A DNA stretch of 64,000 bases from JAUIIK01 sp963745675 (GCA_963745675.1 CAVUYM010000009.1:310001-374000), one strand, 5' to 3'; positions 21,005-30,867 are shown, counted from the stretch's first letter. Program-made: numbers and translations. The notes: generated by a model not told the origin, from the sequence alone.

Positions 21005-22982
21005 GTGTCTGAACGATCAAATTTCCAGCTCGATGAGCTATGGAATCAGATTTCTCTCGGCGCCCTGAGCCGCCGCGAAGTAATGCGGCGAGCCCTGGCG
21101 CTGGGTCTTTCCGCGCCGGTAATTGCCGGCTTACTGGCCGCCTGTGGCGGTGATGATGACGACGACAGCAACGACAGTACTGCTACGTCCGCCCCGGCCG
21201 CGACCGACACCCCGGCGGCGAGTGGAGGCGGTGGTGGGGAACCGACTGCAACGACTGCGGCCGCGGCGCCTGGCGCAAACGAGGACGCTACTAAGACGGC
21301 TGAAGCCTCCGCGGCCGAGCCAACTGCCACAGAAGGCGAAGCGCCGGCGACCGCGACAGAGAGTCGACTGAGCCGATGACGCGTGGCGGTGGCGGCAAGA
21401 TCACCTTGCTCTACTGGCAGGCGCCGACGATCCTCAACATGCATCTCGGCCAGGGCACCAAGGACTTCCATGCCGGTGGCGTTATTCTCGAACCGCTGGC
21501 ATATCTTGGAGTCAATGAGGAGCCGCAACTCCTGTCTGGCCGCCGAGTGGCCTTCGATCGAAGCCGGTACGTTGGATCCCGATGGCCTCTTTGTGATCTG
21601 GAAGCTCAAGGAAGGTGTCACCTGGCATGATGGTGAGCCCTTCACGGCTGAGGACGTGCGTCTGACCTGGGAGTACGTCACCAATCCGGACACCACTGCG
21701 ACGACGTTGGCCACCTTCGATGCGGTCGAGAGCGTCGAGGTCATCGACGATCTGACGGTGCAGGTCAACTTCACCGAGCCGAACCCTGCCTGGTTCGATG
21801 TTTTCGTCGGCGGTAATGGCTACATCATTCCGTCGCACATCATGAAGGACTACATCGGCGAGGCGGCCCGCGACGCGCCTTTCAACCTCGCACCGATCGG
21901 CACCGGCCCCTTCAAGCTCAACACCTTCAATCCGGGTGATACAGTCCTCTACGACATCTACGAGGACTATCACATCGAGGGTCTGCCCTTCTTCGATGAG
22001 GTTGAGATCAAGGGTGGCGGCGACGCCACCTCGGCAGCTCGCGCCGTCATGGTCACCGGCGAAGCCGACTGGGCCTGGAACCTTCAGGTTGAGCCGGAGA
22101 TCCTCGACCAGATGGAAGCAGATGGCGGCCAGGGCGTCCAGGTCGCGACTCCCGGCACCAGCGCCGAGCGCATCTACATCAACTTTGCCGATCCGAACGT
22201 CGAAGTCGACGGCGCTTTCGCCGAGCCGTCGACGACACACCCGATCTGGCAGCACAAGGAAGCGCGTGAAGCGCTCAACCTGTCTATCCAGCGCGATGTG
22301 ATCGCGAATCAGCTCTATGGCGAAAGCCGGCGTGCCGACCGGTGACAACATGAATGTGCCGGCGCGTTTCAAGCTCAACTGGCCCTGGGAGTACAACCTC
22401 GACAAGGCGAAAGAGAAACTTGACGCGATCGATTTTCCTGCTGCCTTTGACGACACGTCGATCCTCTACCAGACATCGGTCAACTCGGTGCGCCAGAAGA
22501 ATCAGGAGATCGTCAAGCAGGATCTCGAGACGCTGGGCTTCACCGTCGAGTTGAAGAGCATCGATTCGGGTGTCTTCTTCTCCTCCGATGCAGGTAACCC
22601 GGATACGTTGGCCCACTTCTACGCCGATATCCAGATGTACACCAACGGCCCGGGCACCCCTTATCCGATCGCCTGGGCGGCACGCTATCGCGCTGACCAG
22701 ATTGCCGAGAAGGCGAACAACTGGGCGTTGACGAACAGCATGCGCTACAACAATCCGGACTATGCGCCGTTGCACGACCGCGCAAAGACGACGATCGATG
22801 AGGCGGAGCAGAATGAGATCTGGACCGAGATGCTGGGCCTCGCTTACGAGGACATCGTCGAGGTGCCGATCGTCTGGCGTGGCGGTGCGGCGGCGGTCCA
22901 CAACCGTATCGCCTGGGTTGAGGATGTCAGTCCCTGGCAGCCAACACCGATCGACCAGCTCAAGTACTGGACGCTCAAATAA
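21005..22982 (+). CDS. Peptide-type ABC solute-binding lipoprotein, copy C, three frame breaks
   Basis: GTG 21005 has ideal spacing to AAGGAG; ATG 20999 is too close to it. It has the same plan as A and B: twin-arginine LSRREVMRRALALG, lipobox AGLLAACGGDDDDD, a low-complexity linker, then SBP family 5. The frame changes near 21367 (before MTRGGGGKITLL), 21530 (before LAAEWPSIEAGTLDPDG) and 22320 (LYG/KAGVPTGDNMNV). It is the most diverged copy, differing at many third positions where A and B are identical, so it separated first. A strong terminator follows. Confidence 0.87.
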
Positions 22983-23026
22983 CGACTGAGCCGATCCTGG
23001 GGAGCTGACGACTGGTATTCGAAGCG

Positions 23027-23061
23027 AAAGGCTACGGGCGAACACGCCCGTAGCCTTTTTT
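23027..23061 (+). terminator. Rho-independent terminator after copy C
   Basis: A 14-bp perfect stem (23027-23040, core GGCTACGGGCG; complement at 23045-23058), loop AACA, then a T-run to 23061. It separates the binding proteins from the permease operon. Confidence 0.9.
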
Positions 23062-23419
23062 CTGGCAATTCTGCAATCAGGTACTGACGAGCAAATCGAA
23101 CTCTCAGGTTCGCGATCATAACGAATCCAGATTGATGATTCATGCCGTATATTGAGGTGACCTTGAAGTTGCGGTCATTGTTCCGGCGGTGTGTCCCGTC
23201 CGGATAAGTCGCTGTCTCGATTCCGTGGAATCTCAACAAATGTTAGGAATCCTACTAGGACAGTAATGCAGGGCGTGCTATAGTCGGCGATGTACCCGTT
23301 ATTGCAGGGGTAAATGTTCCATACCACCGTCCGCTTGGGGGATCCACGGAACTGGGAAGCGGTGGGATCGGCGTATTCCGATGCTGGTGATGTCACCGGC
23401 GAGCGCGGAAGCAGGTGAG
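23062..23419 (+). promoter_or_regulatory. Leader of the permease genes with a candidate promoter
   Basis: A 358-base non-coding stretch. AGGACA (23257-23262), a 16-base spacer and TATAGT (23279-23284) form a plausible sigma70-type promoter about 135 bases before the permease ATG. Nothing else was recognised in the gap. Confidence 0.45.
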
Positions 23420-24406
23420 ATGGGAAGGTATTTGATTCGCCGGGGTCTCTCGGCGATACCGACATTGTTCGTGATTTCGTTGATCATTTTCTCGATTTTG
23501 GCGCTAGCGCCGGGCGATCCGCTGTCGGATCTGGCCCTCAATCCGCAGGTGCCGCCAGAAGTTCAGCAAAAGATTCGCAAGGATCTTGGGCTTGAAGACC
23601 CGATCCCGGTCCGCTACGGCAAGTGGCTGACTTCTTCTACGCTTGGTCAGTTTGGTCTCTTCGGCTACGAACCGCTCACATCATTCCGCACCCGTGCGCC
23701 GGTCATGGACCAGGTCAAGGAACGCTTGCCGCGCACCTTGTGGATAAGCGGCTCGGCGGTGATATTGGGTATTCTCGTTGCGATCCCCGTTGGCGTGCTA
23801 TCAGCCGTGAAGCAGTACTCAATCTTCGACCAGGTCGCGACGACGCTAACGTTCTTTGGCTTCTCGATTCCGACCTTCTTCACAGGCTTGCTTTTGATTC
23901 TGCTTTTCAGCATCAAGTTAGGCTGGTTACCGTTCATTTACAGGTCGACGTTAGAGCAAGACAAATGGTCTATCGACTGGATGTGGGCAATGTTCAAGCA
24001 GTCGGTCATGCCGATCGCTGTGCTGGGCCTGTTCCAGGGGGCGACGCTGACACGCTATGTGCGCGCCTCGATGCTTGAAAATCTGCATCTTGATTACGTT
24101 CGTACTGCCCGCGCCAAGGGGTTACGAGAGTCGAACGTTATTCGTCTGCATGTGCTGCGCAACGCGCTCATTCCCGTTGTGACGATCATCGCACTCCAAT
24201 TGCCGGGCGTTATCACCGGAGCGGTTATCACGGAGCAGATCTTCCGTGTGCCGGGTCTGGGGCGGTTGCTGATCGACTCGATCATCAACAATGACACCCC
24301 GGTCGTCATGACGCTTGCGTTCCTTTTCTCGATTCTAGTGGTGATATTCAACCTGATTGCGGACCTTATCTATGGATTTCTCGATCCGCGAATCAAGTAC
24401 TCGTAG
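23420..24406 (+). CDS. ABC transporter permease, DppB/OppB type
   Basis: 328 residues from ATG 23420 (AGGTGAG just upstream). It has about six membrane spans, starting MGRYLIRRGLSAIPTLFVIS with the N-terminal APGDP motif. The EAA-like coupling segment is VRTARAKGLRESNVIRLHVL, followed by NALIPVVTIIALQLPG and a C-terminal DLIYGFLDPRIKYS. It is the first permease half for di/oligopeptide, nickel or sugar-oligomer uptake. The second permease follows 30 bases later; no ATPase gene (DppD/DppF) is nearby. Confidence 0.92.
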   Translation: MGRYLIRRGLSAIPTLFVISLIIFSILALAPGDPLSDLALNPQVPPEVQQKIRKDLGLEDPIPVRYGKWLTSSTLGQFGLFGYEPLTSFRTRAPVMDQVKERLPRTLWISGSAVILGILVAIPVGVLSAVKQYSIFDQVATTLTFFGFSIPTFFTGLLLILLFSIKLGWLPFIYRSTLEQDKWSIDWMWAMFKQSVMPIAVLGLFQGATLTRYVRASMLENLHLDYVRTARAKGLRESNVIRLHVLRNALIPVVTIIALQLPGVITGAVITEQIFRVPGLGRLLIDSIINNDTPVVMTLAFLFSILVVIFNLIADLIYGFLDPRIKYS

Positions 24407-24436
24407 TCTCCGGCTGCGTAGAAAGGGTTAGCTGAC

Positions 24437-25403
24437 GTGGCAGAAGCAACTGACGCAAGGGCCGATTCACAGCAGTCGGCGGCCGTCGCCGATCTCGCGC
24501 TGGGACAGTTAGGTTCAAAGAAACCGAGAACACTCTGGCGCGACGCTGTGCGACAATTCCGCCGCCACCGACTGGCAGTGGCGGGAACGTTCATTCTCCT
24601 GTTTCTCATCCTTACGGTCGTGATTGGGCCTTTTGTCTGGAACAAGGGCACCGGCAATATCGACTTCGCGAATGGGCTCAAAGCACCATCGTTCGTCACA
24701 CCCATTCGGCACCGATGACCTGGGCCGTGATCTGCTTGCCCGTGTCTTGACCGGTGGTCGTATATCGATCGCGGTCGGTATCGTCGCCGTGATCATTTCG
24801 ATGACGCTCGGGACGATGATCGGCGCAGTGTCCGGCTTCTTTGGCGGCCTGGTCGATTCCTCACTGATGCGCTTCGTTGACATGATGCTCTCTCTACCGA
24901 CGCTGCCATTGCTGCTGTTGGTCATCTATCTCTTCCGTGATTCGATGCGTGATAAATTCGGATTAGAACTTGGGATGTTTATCCTGATTGTCGGCATCAT
25001 CGGAGCGCTCTCCTGGATGCCCGTTGCGCGCCTTGTGCGTGCCTCATTCCTCTCGATCAAAGAGAAGGAGTTCATCGAGGCCGCATACTGTATCGGCGCC
25101 ACGCGATCGTCGATTATCTTCAAGCACATCCTGCCGAATGCGCTCGGACCAGTCATCGTGGCTGCAACGCTCGGTGTGGGCTCGGCGATCATAACCGAGT
25201 CTTCGCTCTCGTTCCTCGGCCTTGGATTCCCGCCGGACGTCCCGACCTGGGGCCGTCTCCTGTTTGACAACAAGGACTGGATGGAACTCGCCTGGTGGAT
25301 GGTTGTCTTCCCGGGTATGGCGATTTTCCTCGCGGTACTGTCAATCAACTATGTTGGTGACGGACTGCGCGACGCACTGGACCCACATCGCACTACCAGT
25401 TAG
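24437..25403 (+). CDS. ABC transporter permease, DppC/OppC type, one frame break
   Basis: About 320 residues from GTG 24437. The N-terminal part (RQFRRHRLAVAGTFILLFLI) is the OppC_N domain. After a frame break near 24705 it continues SHPFGTDDLGRDLLARVLTG, GGRISIAVGIVAVIIS, IEAAYCIGATRSSIIFKHIL and ESSLSFLGLGFPPDVPTWG, all canonical for DppC. It ends GDGLRDALDPH. With the upstream DppB-type protein it forms the membrane channel for the nearby binding proteins. Confidence 0.9.
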
Positions 25404-25428
25404 ACACGTTCCTGTACGGGAATGCACC

Positions 25429-25468
25429 GACCGGCCCGCTGTCCAAACGGCGGGCCGGTCGCATTTTC
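25429..25468 (+). terminator. Rho-independent terminator after the permeases
   Basis: An 11-bp perfect stem (GACCGGCCCGC, 25429-25439; complement at 25450-25460) followed by GCATTTTCTT. It ends the transporter operon; the threonine genes start about 50 bases later. Confidence 0.8.
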
Positions 25469-25519
25469 TTCCCTGCTGCTCTCTTCCGTTACAATCAGCC
25501 GCGGTGAATTCAACATGGG

Positions 25520-26782
25520 ATGGTGGTAATGGTGAAATTACGTTCGATCGAGCATGGAACTTTCTATCCCCCCGATGTTCAAAGAGTGGCTGATGATGAG
25601 GGCGGGTTGCTCGAGGTCGAGCTTGATATTCCCCAGATCTCCACTGACACTCTCGATGCCCGACTTGGGTGCCTCGATGCTCCCTTGCGATCTGGGGTGT
25701 GGCGCTATAGAGAACTCATGCCAGATTTTCCCGACTCAGTGATCGTTTCCAAGCCGGAAGGCAATACGAATCTCTATCATGATCAGCGCCTCGACGATCT
25801 CGCAGGCACGGAAGTCTGGTTCAAACATGAGGGCGAAAACCCTACCGGATCGTTCAAAGACCGCGGTATGACCGTCGGTGTAAGTCACGCCCGCTGGATC
25901 GGCGCGTCGGTCGTCGCCTGCGCTTCAACCGGAAACACGAGCGCCTCTGTGGCGTCGTATGCGGCTGCGGCTGGACTTCCGTCTGTTGTGTTCGTGCCTG
26001 AGGGGAAAATCTCGGTCGCCAAGCTCGCGCAGACCATCGCCTACGGTGCGAAGATCATTCAGGTGCGCGGGGACTTTGACGCTGCGATGACGATGGTTCG
26101 CTCAGCCACCGATCGATATGGTCTCTATCTGCTGAACTCTCTCAACCCCTTCCGCCTGGAAGGACAGAAATCGATATTCTTCGAGGCGTTGCAGCAGCGG
26201 CGTTGGAAAGCGCCCGACTGGATTGTGTTGCCGGGTGGAAATCTCGGGAACGTGAGCGCGCTCGGCAAGGCAATGCGAGAAGCTCGTCAGGCCGGGTTGC
26301 TCTCCGCGACGCCGAGAGTGGCCGTCGTACAGGCCGCAGGTGCAGCTCCATTTGCGGCTGCATTCACGCGCGGCTTCGACGCATTGGAGCCTGTAGCTGC
26401 AGAGACGGTAGCCAGCGCGATAAGTATTGGCGCGCCTGTCAACTACGAAAAAGCCTGGCGCGTTATCCGCGAGACTGAAGGCACCGTGCTGGCAGTGTCA
26501 GATAGTGAGCTTCTGGATGCAAAGGCGGTTATCGATCGTGTGGGAATCGGTTGCGAGCCTGCGTCGGCTGCCGGGTTGGCTGGAATTCGCAAGTTGGTTG
26601 CCGGCGGTGTGATCGAAGCTGGCGAGAGCGTGCTTACGATCCTGACTGGCAATCTCATGAAAGATAGTGGAGTCGTCATTGACTATCACTTGTCCGATCC
26701 ACCGGCGACATACTCCAATCGTCCGGTGACGGTCGATTCGACGCTCGAGGCGCTCGACGAGGTGATGTCGGATGTCATTTGA
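25520..26782 (+). CDS. thrC: Threonine synthase
   Basis: 420 residues; ATG 25520, with ATG 25529 (MVKLRSIEHG) equally possible. PLP fold-type II signatures: FKHEGENPTGSFKDRGMTVG (Schiff-base lysine in SFKD), ASTGNTSASVASYAAAAGLP (phosphate and substrate loop) and VLPGGNLGNVSALGKAM (PLP phosphate loop). It converts O-phosphohomoserine to threonine. It overlaps thrB by 11 bases, giving the standard thrCB coupling. Confidence 0.95.
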   Translation: MVVMVKLRSIEHGTFYPPDVQRVADDEGGLLEVELDIPQISTDTLDARLGCLDAPLRSGVWRYRELMPDFPDSVIVSKPEGNTNLYHDQRLDDLAGTEVWFKHEGENPTGSFKDRGMTVGVSHARWIGASVVACASTGNTSASVASYAAAAGLPSVVFVPEGKISVAKLAQTIAYGAKIIQVRGDFDAAMTMVRSATDRYGLYLLNSLNPFRLEGQKSIFFEALQQRRWKAPDWIVLPGGNLGNVSALGKAMREARQAGLLSATPRVAVVQAAGAAPFAAAFTRGFDALEPVAAETVASAISIGAPVNYEKAWRVIRETEGTVLAVSDSELLDAKAVIDRVGIGCEPASAAGLAGIRKLVAGGVIEAGESVLTILTGNLMKDSGVVIDYHLSDPPATYSNRPVTVDSTLEALDEVMSDVI

Positions 26783-27680
26783 GATTCGGGTTCCGGCATC
26801 GAGCGCAAATCTCGGACCTGGATTCGACAGCCTTGCAGTCGCTTTGTCGCTCTATTTGCGGGTAGTCGTTGATGTTGACGGTGGTTCAGTTTGCTCAAAT
26901 GCGTCGCCGGATCTTCTTGGTGGTGCCGACCTCATTGCCGTCGGGATGCAACGAGCGGCAGAATTCTGCGGCCGTCCGCTCCCCGCCTGTGAAATATCGA
27001 CGGATGCGCAGATCCCAGTGGCTCGCGGGCTCGGTTCGTCCGCGGCGGCACTCGTTGCCGGGCTGCAAATCGGCGCCCTTTTGGTGACCGGCAATGAGCT
27101 TGAGGCGTCGGATCTAATTCAATTGGGTGGTGCCATCGAGGGGCACGCCGACAACATCTCCGCTGCTGTACTTGGAGGCGTCACCGCCGCGATCGAGACG
27201 GATGAGCGCTACCTGGCGGCCCAGATCGCTTCTGATCTTCCCTGGCGGCCGCTCTTGTTCGTGCCAGAGTTCGCTGCTTTTACCCGCGATGCTCGGAAAG
27301 TTCTTCCGAAGACGATTCCGTTGGCCGATGCGAGTGCGAATGTTGGGCGGACGGCGCTACTCGTCAAGGCGATCCGGGACGCTGATGCCGACCTCATCGG
27401 TTGGGCGATGGACGATTATCTCCATCAACCCTATCGGGCACCGCTGTTCCCCCATCTGTTGCCAATCATTGAGCGGGCACGCTCGGCAGGTGCGGTCGGT
27501 GGCTGTCTGTCAGGCGCTGGGCCGACTGTGCTGCTGTTGGTTCCGGAGGATCGGATCGGCTGTGTGGACCGTGCTGTCAGGGCCGCTGCGATGGCATTAG
27601 GGGTCAATGGATCAGTGCAGACCCCGGTGGTCGATCGGACAGGTGTCGTCGTCAGGCGCTTCGAGCAACCGCCCGCTTAG
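26772..27680 (+). CDS. thrB: Homoserine kinase
   Basis: 302 residues. GHMP-kinase family: N-terminal VPASSANLGPGFDSLAVALS, the ATP-binding PVARGLGSSAAALVAGLQIG, the GHADNISAAVLGG loop, and motif 3 GAVGGCLSGAGPTVLLL. It phosphorylates homoserine, providing the substrate of the upstream threonine synthase. Confidence 0.95.
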   Translation: MSFEIRVPASSANLGPGFDSLAVALSLYLRVVVDVDGGSVCSNASPDLLGGADLIAVGMQRAAEFCGRPLPACEISTDAQIPVARGLGSSAAALVAGLQIGALLVTGNELEASDLIQLGGAIEGHADNISAAVLGGVTAAIETDERYLAAQIASDLPWRPLLFVPEFAAFTRDARKVLPKTIPLADASANVGRTALLVKAIRDADADLIGWAMDDYLHQPYRAPLFPHLLPIIERARSAGAVGGCLSGAGPTVLLLVPEDRIGCVDRAVRAAAMALGVNGSVQTPVVDRTGVVVRRFEQPPA

Positions 27681-27819
27681 GTTTGATCTGTTACACTTCG
27701 TGATTGCCGTTCACTTGAGGGCGGCAGGGATCTGAAAGATGACCTTTCAGTGTTGCTGCACGGAAAGCATGCGCGTGCTTTCTCGATATGGCTAGCGACA
27801 CAAACCCGTTGGAAGGATA

Positions 27820-28446
27820 ATGCGCAAGGTGGCACGCCCTGCACCGAAACCCCGAAAGTACGAATTGATGATTGTCGTCGCCCCGACGGTGACCGAGGAT
27901 GGCTTGTCGGCTGTCGTCGAGCGCGTCTCGGCATTGATTGAAGCTCAAGAAGGCGCGATCGAGTCCGTCAACCATGACAGTCCATGGGGGCATCGTCGTT
28001 TGGCCTACCCGATTCAGAATTTCCGTGATGCATTCTACGTGCTCTATTACTTTCACGTAGCGCCCAGGGGAGTGACTGAACTGGACCGCGAGCTTCGCCT
28101 GGATGCCGCTATCATTCGGCATCTCATTGTCAAATTCGACCCGCTCACTGTCCGTGAGAGCGAAGGCGAAGGCGACAGTCAGGTTGATGATCGTGAAGAG
28201 CCCGATTCAGCACCGGTGGCTGCAACTGCTGCACTGGAGCCGAGCGAGCCCGCTGCTTCAACAGACGAATCTGACGATGCCGAAGCTGGCGACGACGTTG
28301 AAGCTGATGGTAACGATGAAGTGAGCGCTGCCGAGGAAGATTCGGATGAACCGGAAGCCGAGGCTGCTGGCGATTCTGAAGCCGAGGCTGACACAGAAAT
28401 CGACGCTGAAACTGACACGGACGACGGCGAGGAAGACGAGGTTTAG
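27820..28446 (+). CDS. rpsF: Ribosomal protein bS6 with a long acidic tail
   Basis: 208 residues; SD AAGG four bases before ATG 27820. The first 108 or so are bS6 (KYELMIVVAPTVTEDGLSAV, WGHRRLAYPIQNFRDAFYVL, LDAAIIRHLIVKFD). Ordinary bS6 is about 95-130 residues; here about 100 more form a low-complexity Asp/Glu/Ala tail ending DTDDGEEDEV. bS6 binds bS18 in the 30S platform. The gene heads the rpsF-ssb-rpsR cluster; rplI, often the next gene elsewhere, is missing. Confidence 0.93.
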   Translation: MRKVARPAPKPRKYELMIVVAPTVTEDGLSAVVERVSALIEAQEGAIESVNHDSPWGHRRLAYPIQNFRDAFYVLYYFHVAPRGVTELDRELRLDAAIIRHLIVKFDPLTVRESEGEGDSQVDDREEPDSAPVAATAALEPSEPAASTDESDDAEAGDDVEADGNDEVSAAEEDSDEPEAEAAGDSEAEADTEIDAETDTDDGEEDEV

Positions 28447-28475
28447 CGCGTCTCGACCAGGCAAGGAGCCAGAGT

Positions 28476-28940
28476 ATGTCGCGAGGATATAGCCGCATTA
28501 TTGTCGTCGGAAACCTCGGTAGAGATCCGGAAATGCGCTACACGCCGTCGGGAACACCGGTGACGAATTTTTCTGTCGCCGTGAATCGCCGCCGGCCCGC
28601 CGGTGGAGGTGAGTTTGTTGATGAGACTGACTGGTATCGAGTAGCTGTCTTTGGACGTCAGGCGGAGGTCGCCGACAAGTATCTGTCACGTGGTATGAAG
28701 GTCCTTGTGGATGGCCGCCCGTCGATCAATACGTTCACAGGCAACGATGGTGTTGAGCGCACAAGCGTCGAGATTAACTGCGACAATTTTCAGATGCTCA
28801 ACACGCGCGAAGAAAGCGAAGCAATTCGCGCCTCAGCAGGAATGCAACCGTCGTCGGGCGGGTATGGCGGGGACATGGGGAACCAACCAGGCCAGAGTTC
28901 CGACGATTTTGACGATGACTTAGATGATGTTCCCTTCTAG
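28476..28940 (+). CDS. ssb: Single-stranded DNA-binding protein
   Basis: 154 residues, SD AAGGAG. The OB fold covers about 1-110 (SRIIVVGNLGRDPEMRYTPS, TDWYRVAVFGRQAEVADKYL, RTSVEINCDNFQMLN). A Gly/Gln/Ser linker follows, then the acidic tip DDDLDDVPF that recruits replication and repair partners. It has the standard place between rpsF and rpsR. Confidence 0.95.
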   Translation: MSRGYSRIIVVGNLGRDPEMRYTPSGTPVTNFSVAVNRRRPAGGGEFVDETDWYRVAVFGRQAEVADKYLSRGMKVLVDGRPSINTFTGNDGVERTSVEINCDNFQMLNTREESEAIRASAGMQPSSGGYGGDMGNQPGQSSDDFDDDLDDVPF

Positions 28941-28997
28941 CAATCGCGTCCCAGCAGAAGGCACCGGGCCGGTTACCAGTGAGAGGTTGATGTATAG

Positions 28998-29324
28998 ATG
29001 AGCGGACGTCGAGGTGGAAGGCGTTTCCCTCGCCGGCAGATTAACCCGATCGGCGAGGCCGGGATCATTCATGTTGATTACAAAGATGTCGCAATGTTGC
29101 GCCAGTTCATTTCGGATCTCGGGAAGATAGAGCCCCGACGCCGGCGCGGGATTAGTGCAAAACACCAGCGTTCACTCGCGAAAGCGATCAAGCGCGCCCG
29201 TCATCTTGGTTTACTGCCCTTTGTCGACGATGGCCGGGCCGCTCAGCGAGATCGTCGCGGTCGAGGTGGTCGAGGTGGCGGTCGAGGCCCCAGCAGTGGA
29301 GGCGGCGGCGGGCGACGACGATAG
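28998..29324 (+). CDS. rpsR: Ribosomal protein bS18 with an Arg/Gly-rich tail
   Basis: 108 residues. The core is bS18 (IHVDYKDVAMLRQFISDLGK, RRRRGISAKHQRSLAKAIKR, ARHLGLLPFV). After about residue 80 comes an unusual RGG-like tail (RRGRGGRGGGRGPSSG, then GGGGRRR). bS18 is the direct partner of bS6 in the 30S platform, and bS6 two genes upstream carries a long acidic tail, so the extensions have opposite charge. Confidence 0.93.
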   Translation: MSGRRGGRRFPRRQINPIGEAGIIHVDYKDVAMLRQFISDLGKIEPRRRRGISAKHQRSLAKAIKRARHLGLLPFVDDGRAAQRDRRGRGGRGGGRGPSSGGGGGRRR

Positions 29325-29387
29325 CCGGGACGTGCGGCGGCTGAAGGCGCCGGCGTAGTGCTAGTGGACGGAAGCTGGTAGGCATTC

Positions 29388-30840
29388 ATGTTCGAGCGTG
29401 TCCGTGAGTTGATCTCGTCGCTCACCGGTCGGTCTGACGATGGGCGTTTTGTCTCGCGTGCTGAACGTGAGGATCGTCAGCGTCGAATTCTGATCATAGC
29501 GACGGCGGTGGTAGCGCTGGGTGTCATCGTTGCGCTTGCAGCGGGAGCAATCTGGCAATACTTTCTGGTGCCCCGCGAATCGTATGCTTCCGTTAACGGC
29601 GTTGAAATTCGGCGCGCTGATTACGAGAAGCGGCGTATTTACGAGTTGCTGCAACAGCTCACAAGTCTCAGTCAACAACTCCAGTCCGCCACTCAAGATC
29701 AGCAGGTGACTATGCAGCAGCAGCTCGCCGCGCTGCAGCTGGAGCTGGACGATTTGGAAAATGGCAATAAGAACGTTAACCCTGATGCGCTCCAGGGCAT
29801 GGTTCAGGATCAGTTGGTACTACAGGGGCTGGATGACTTCGGGATCATCCTGACTGACGAAGAGGTCGACAGCTACGTCGAACAGCTTCTGGCTCCCGTT
29901 CCACTGACCGAACCAACGCCGACGTTCACCATTCCGCCAACTGCCGCGGCCTGGGCCACGGAGACCGTCGATGCGTTCTATGAACAATCGACGGCCACTT
30001 CAGAGGGTCTTGCAACCGAAGCGGCAACGACCGCAACGGCTGCAGCTGAAGTAACGCCGGAAGTGGATGCAACGGCGTCGCCGGATGGAACAACTGAAAG
30101 TGTGACAGCAACTCCTGATCTGCAAGCGACAAGCGAGGCATTCGCCACTGAGGCGGCAAACGCTCCGACGGCGACGCCAGATCCGAACGCGACTGCAACT
30201 TTTACGCCAGTGCCGACGCTAGAGCCGACGGCAACGCCGAAACCGAGACGAAGCGATCGCCACATCCGACGCCAGCTTTGAGTTGCTGGACCGCAATTTC
30301 CTCAATCGAGCGGGAATGAGTCGTGGCGACTTCAAACGGCTGATCGTGCGACCTCAACTCGCGCGAATGAAGATCAGTGAGGCACTTATTAAGGAGATAC
30401 CGACGAGTCAGGAACAGGTGCGAGCCTCGCATATCCTCCTGGCGACGCGGGACGCGGCGGTGGAACTCATCGATACTCGACTAAAGGCAGGCGAAGACTT
30501 CGCAACGGTTGCCAAAGAGGTGAGTACGGATACGTCGAGCGCAGTCAACGGCGGAGATCTCGGCTGGTTTTCTCGCGGGGTCATGACGACGCCATTCGAA
30601 GAAGCCGCATTCAGCCTAAAGGTTGGCGAAATCTCTGAGCCGATTCAAACTCAGTTCGGTTGGCACATCATTCTCGTCACCGATCGAGAAGAGAATCGGC
30701 CGCTGACGTTGACGACGCTGAGATCTGTACAGCAGAATGCGTTGAGTCGCTGGATCGACGAGCAGCAAAAGAATGCTTCGATTTCAGCAGAGGTCCCACT
30801 CCCTGATGCTAGCCAGTCGACAAATCTCGTTGGTCAATAG
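29388..30840 (+). CDS. Membrane-anchored PpiC-type peptidyl-prolyl isomerase, one frame break
   Basis: About 484 residues. An N-terminal transmembrane anchor (about 34-56, ILIIATAVVALGVIVALAAG) is followed by a SurA/PrsA-like helical region with coiled-coil Gln-rich text. A roughly 95-residue Thr/Ala/Glu/Pro linker is rich in PTATP-like words. The parvulin domain comes last: ASHILLATRDAAVELIDTRL, GEDFATVAKEVSTDTSS, GGDLGWFSRGVM and TQFGWHIILV. The frame breaks near 30245, where one frame runs TPKPR and the other resumes EAIATSDASFELLDRNFLNR. Likely an extracytoplasmic foldase. Confidence 0.82.
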
Positions 30841-30867
30841 CCCGGGATGAATTGAGTGTGGTGAACC

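Noticed and set aside
28145..28498. Long open frames antisense to the rpsF acidic tail
   Set aside because: They arise from the GAN/GCN-rich codon pattern of the Asp/Glu/Ala tail and have no ribosome site or recognisable protein.
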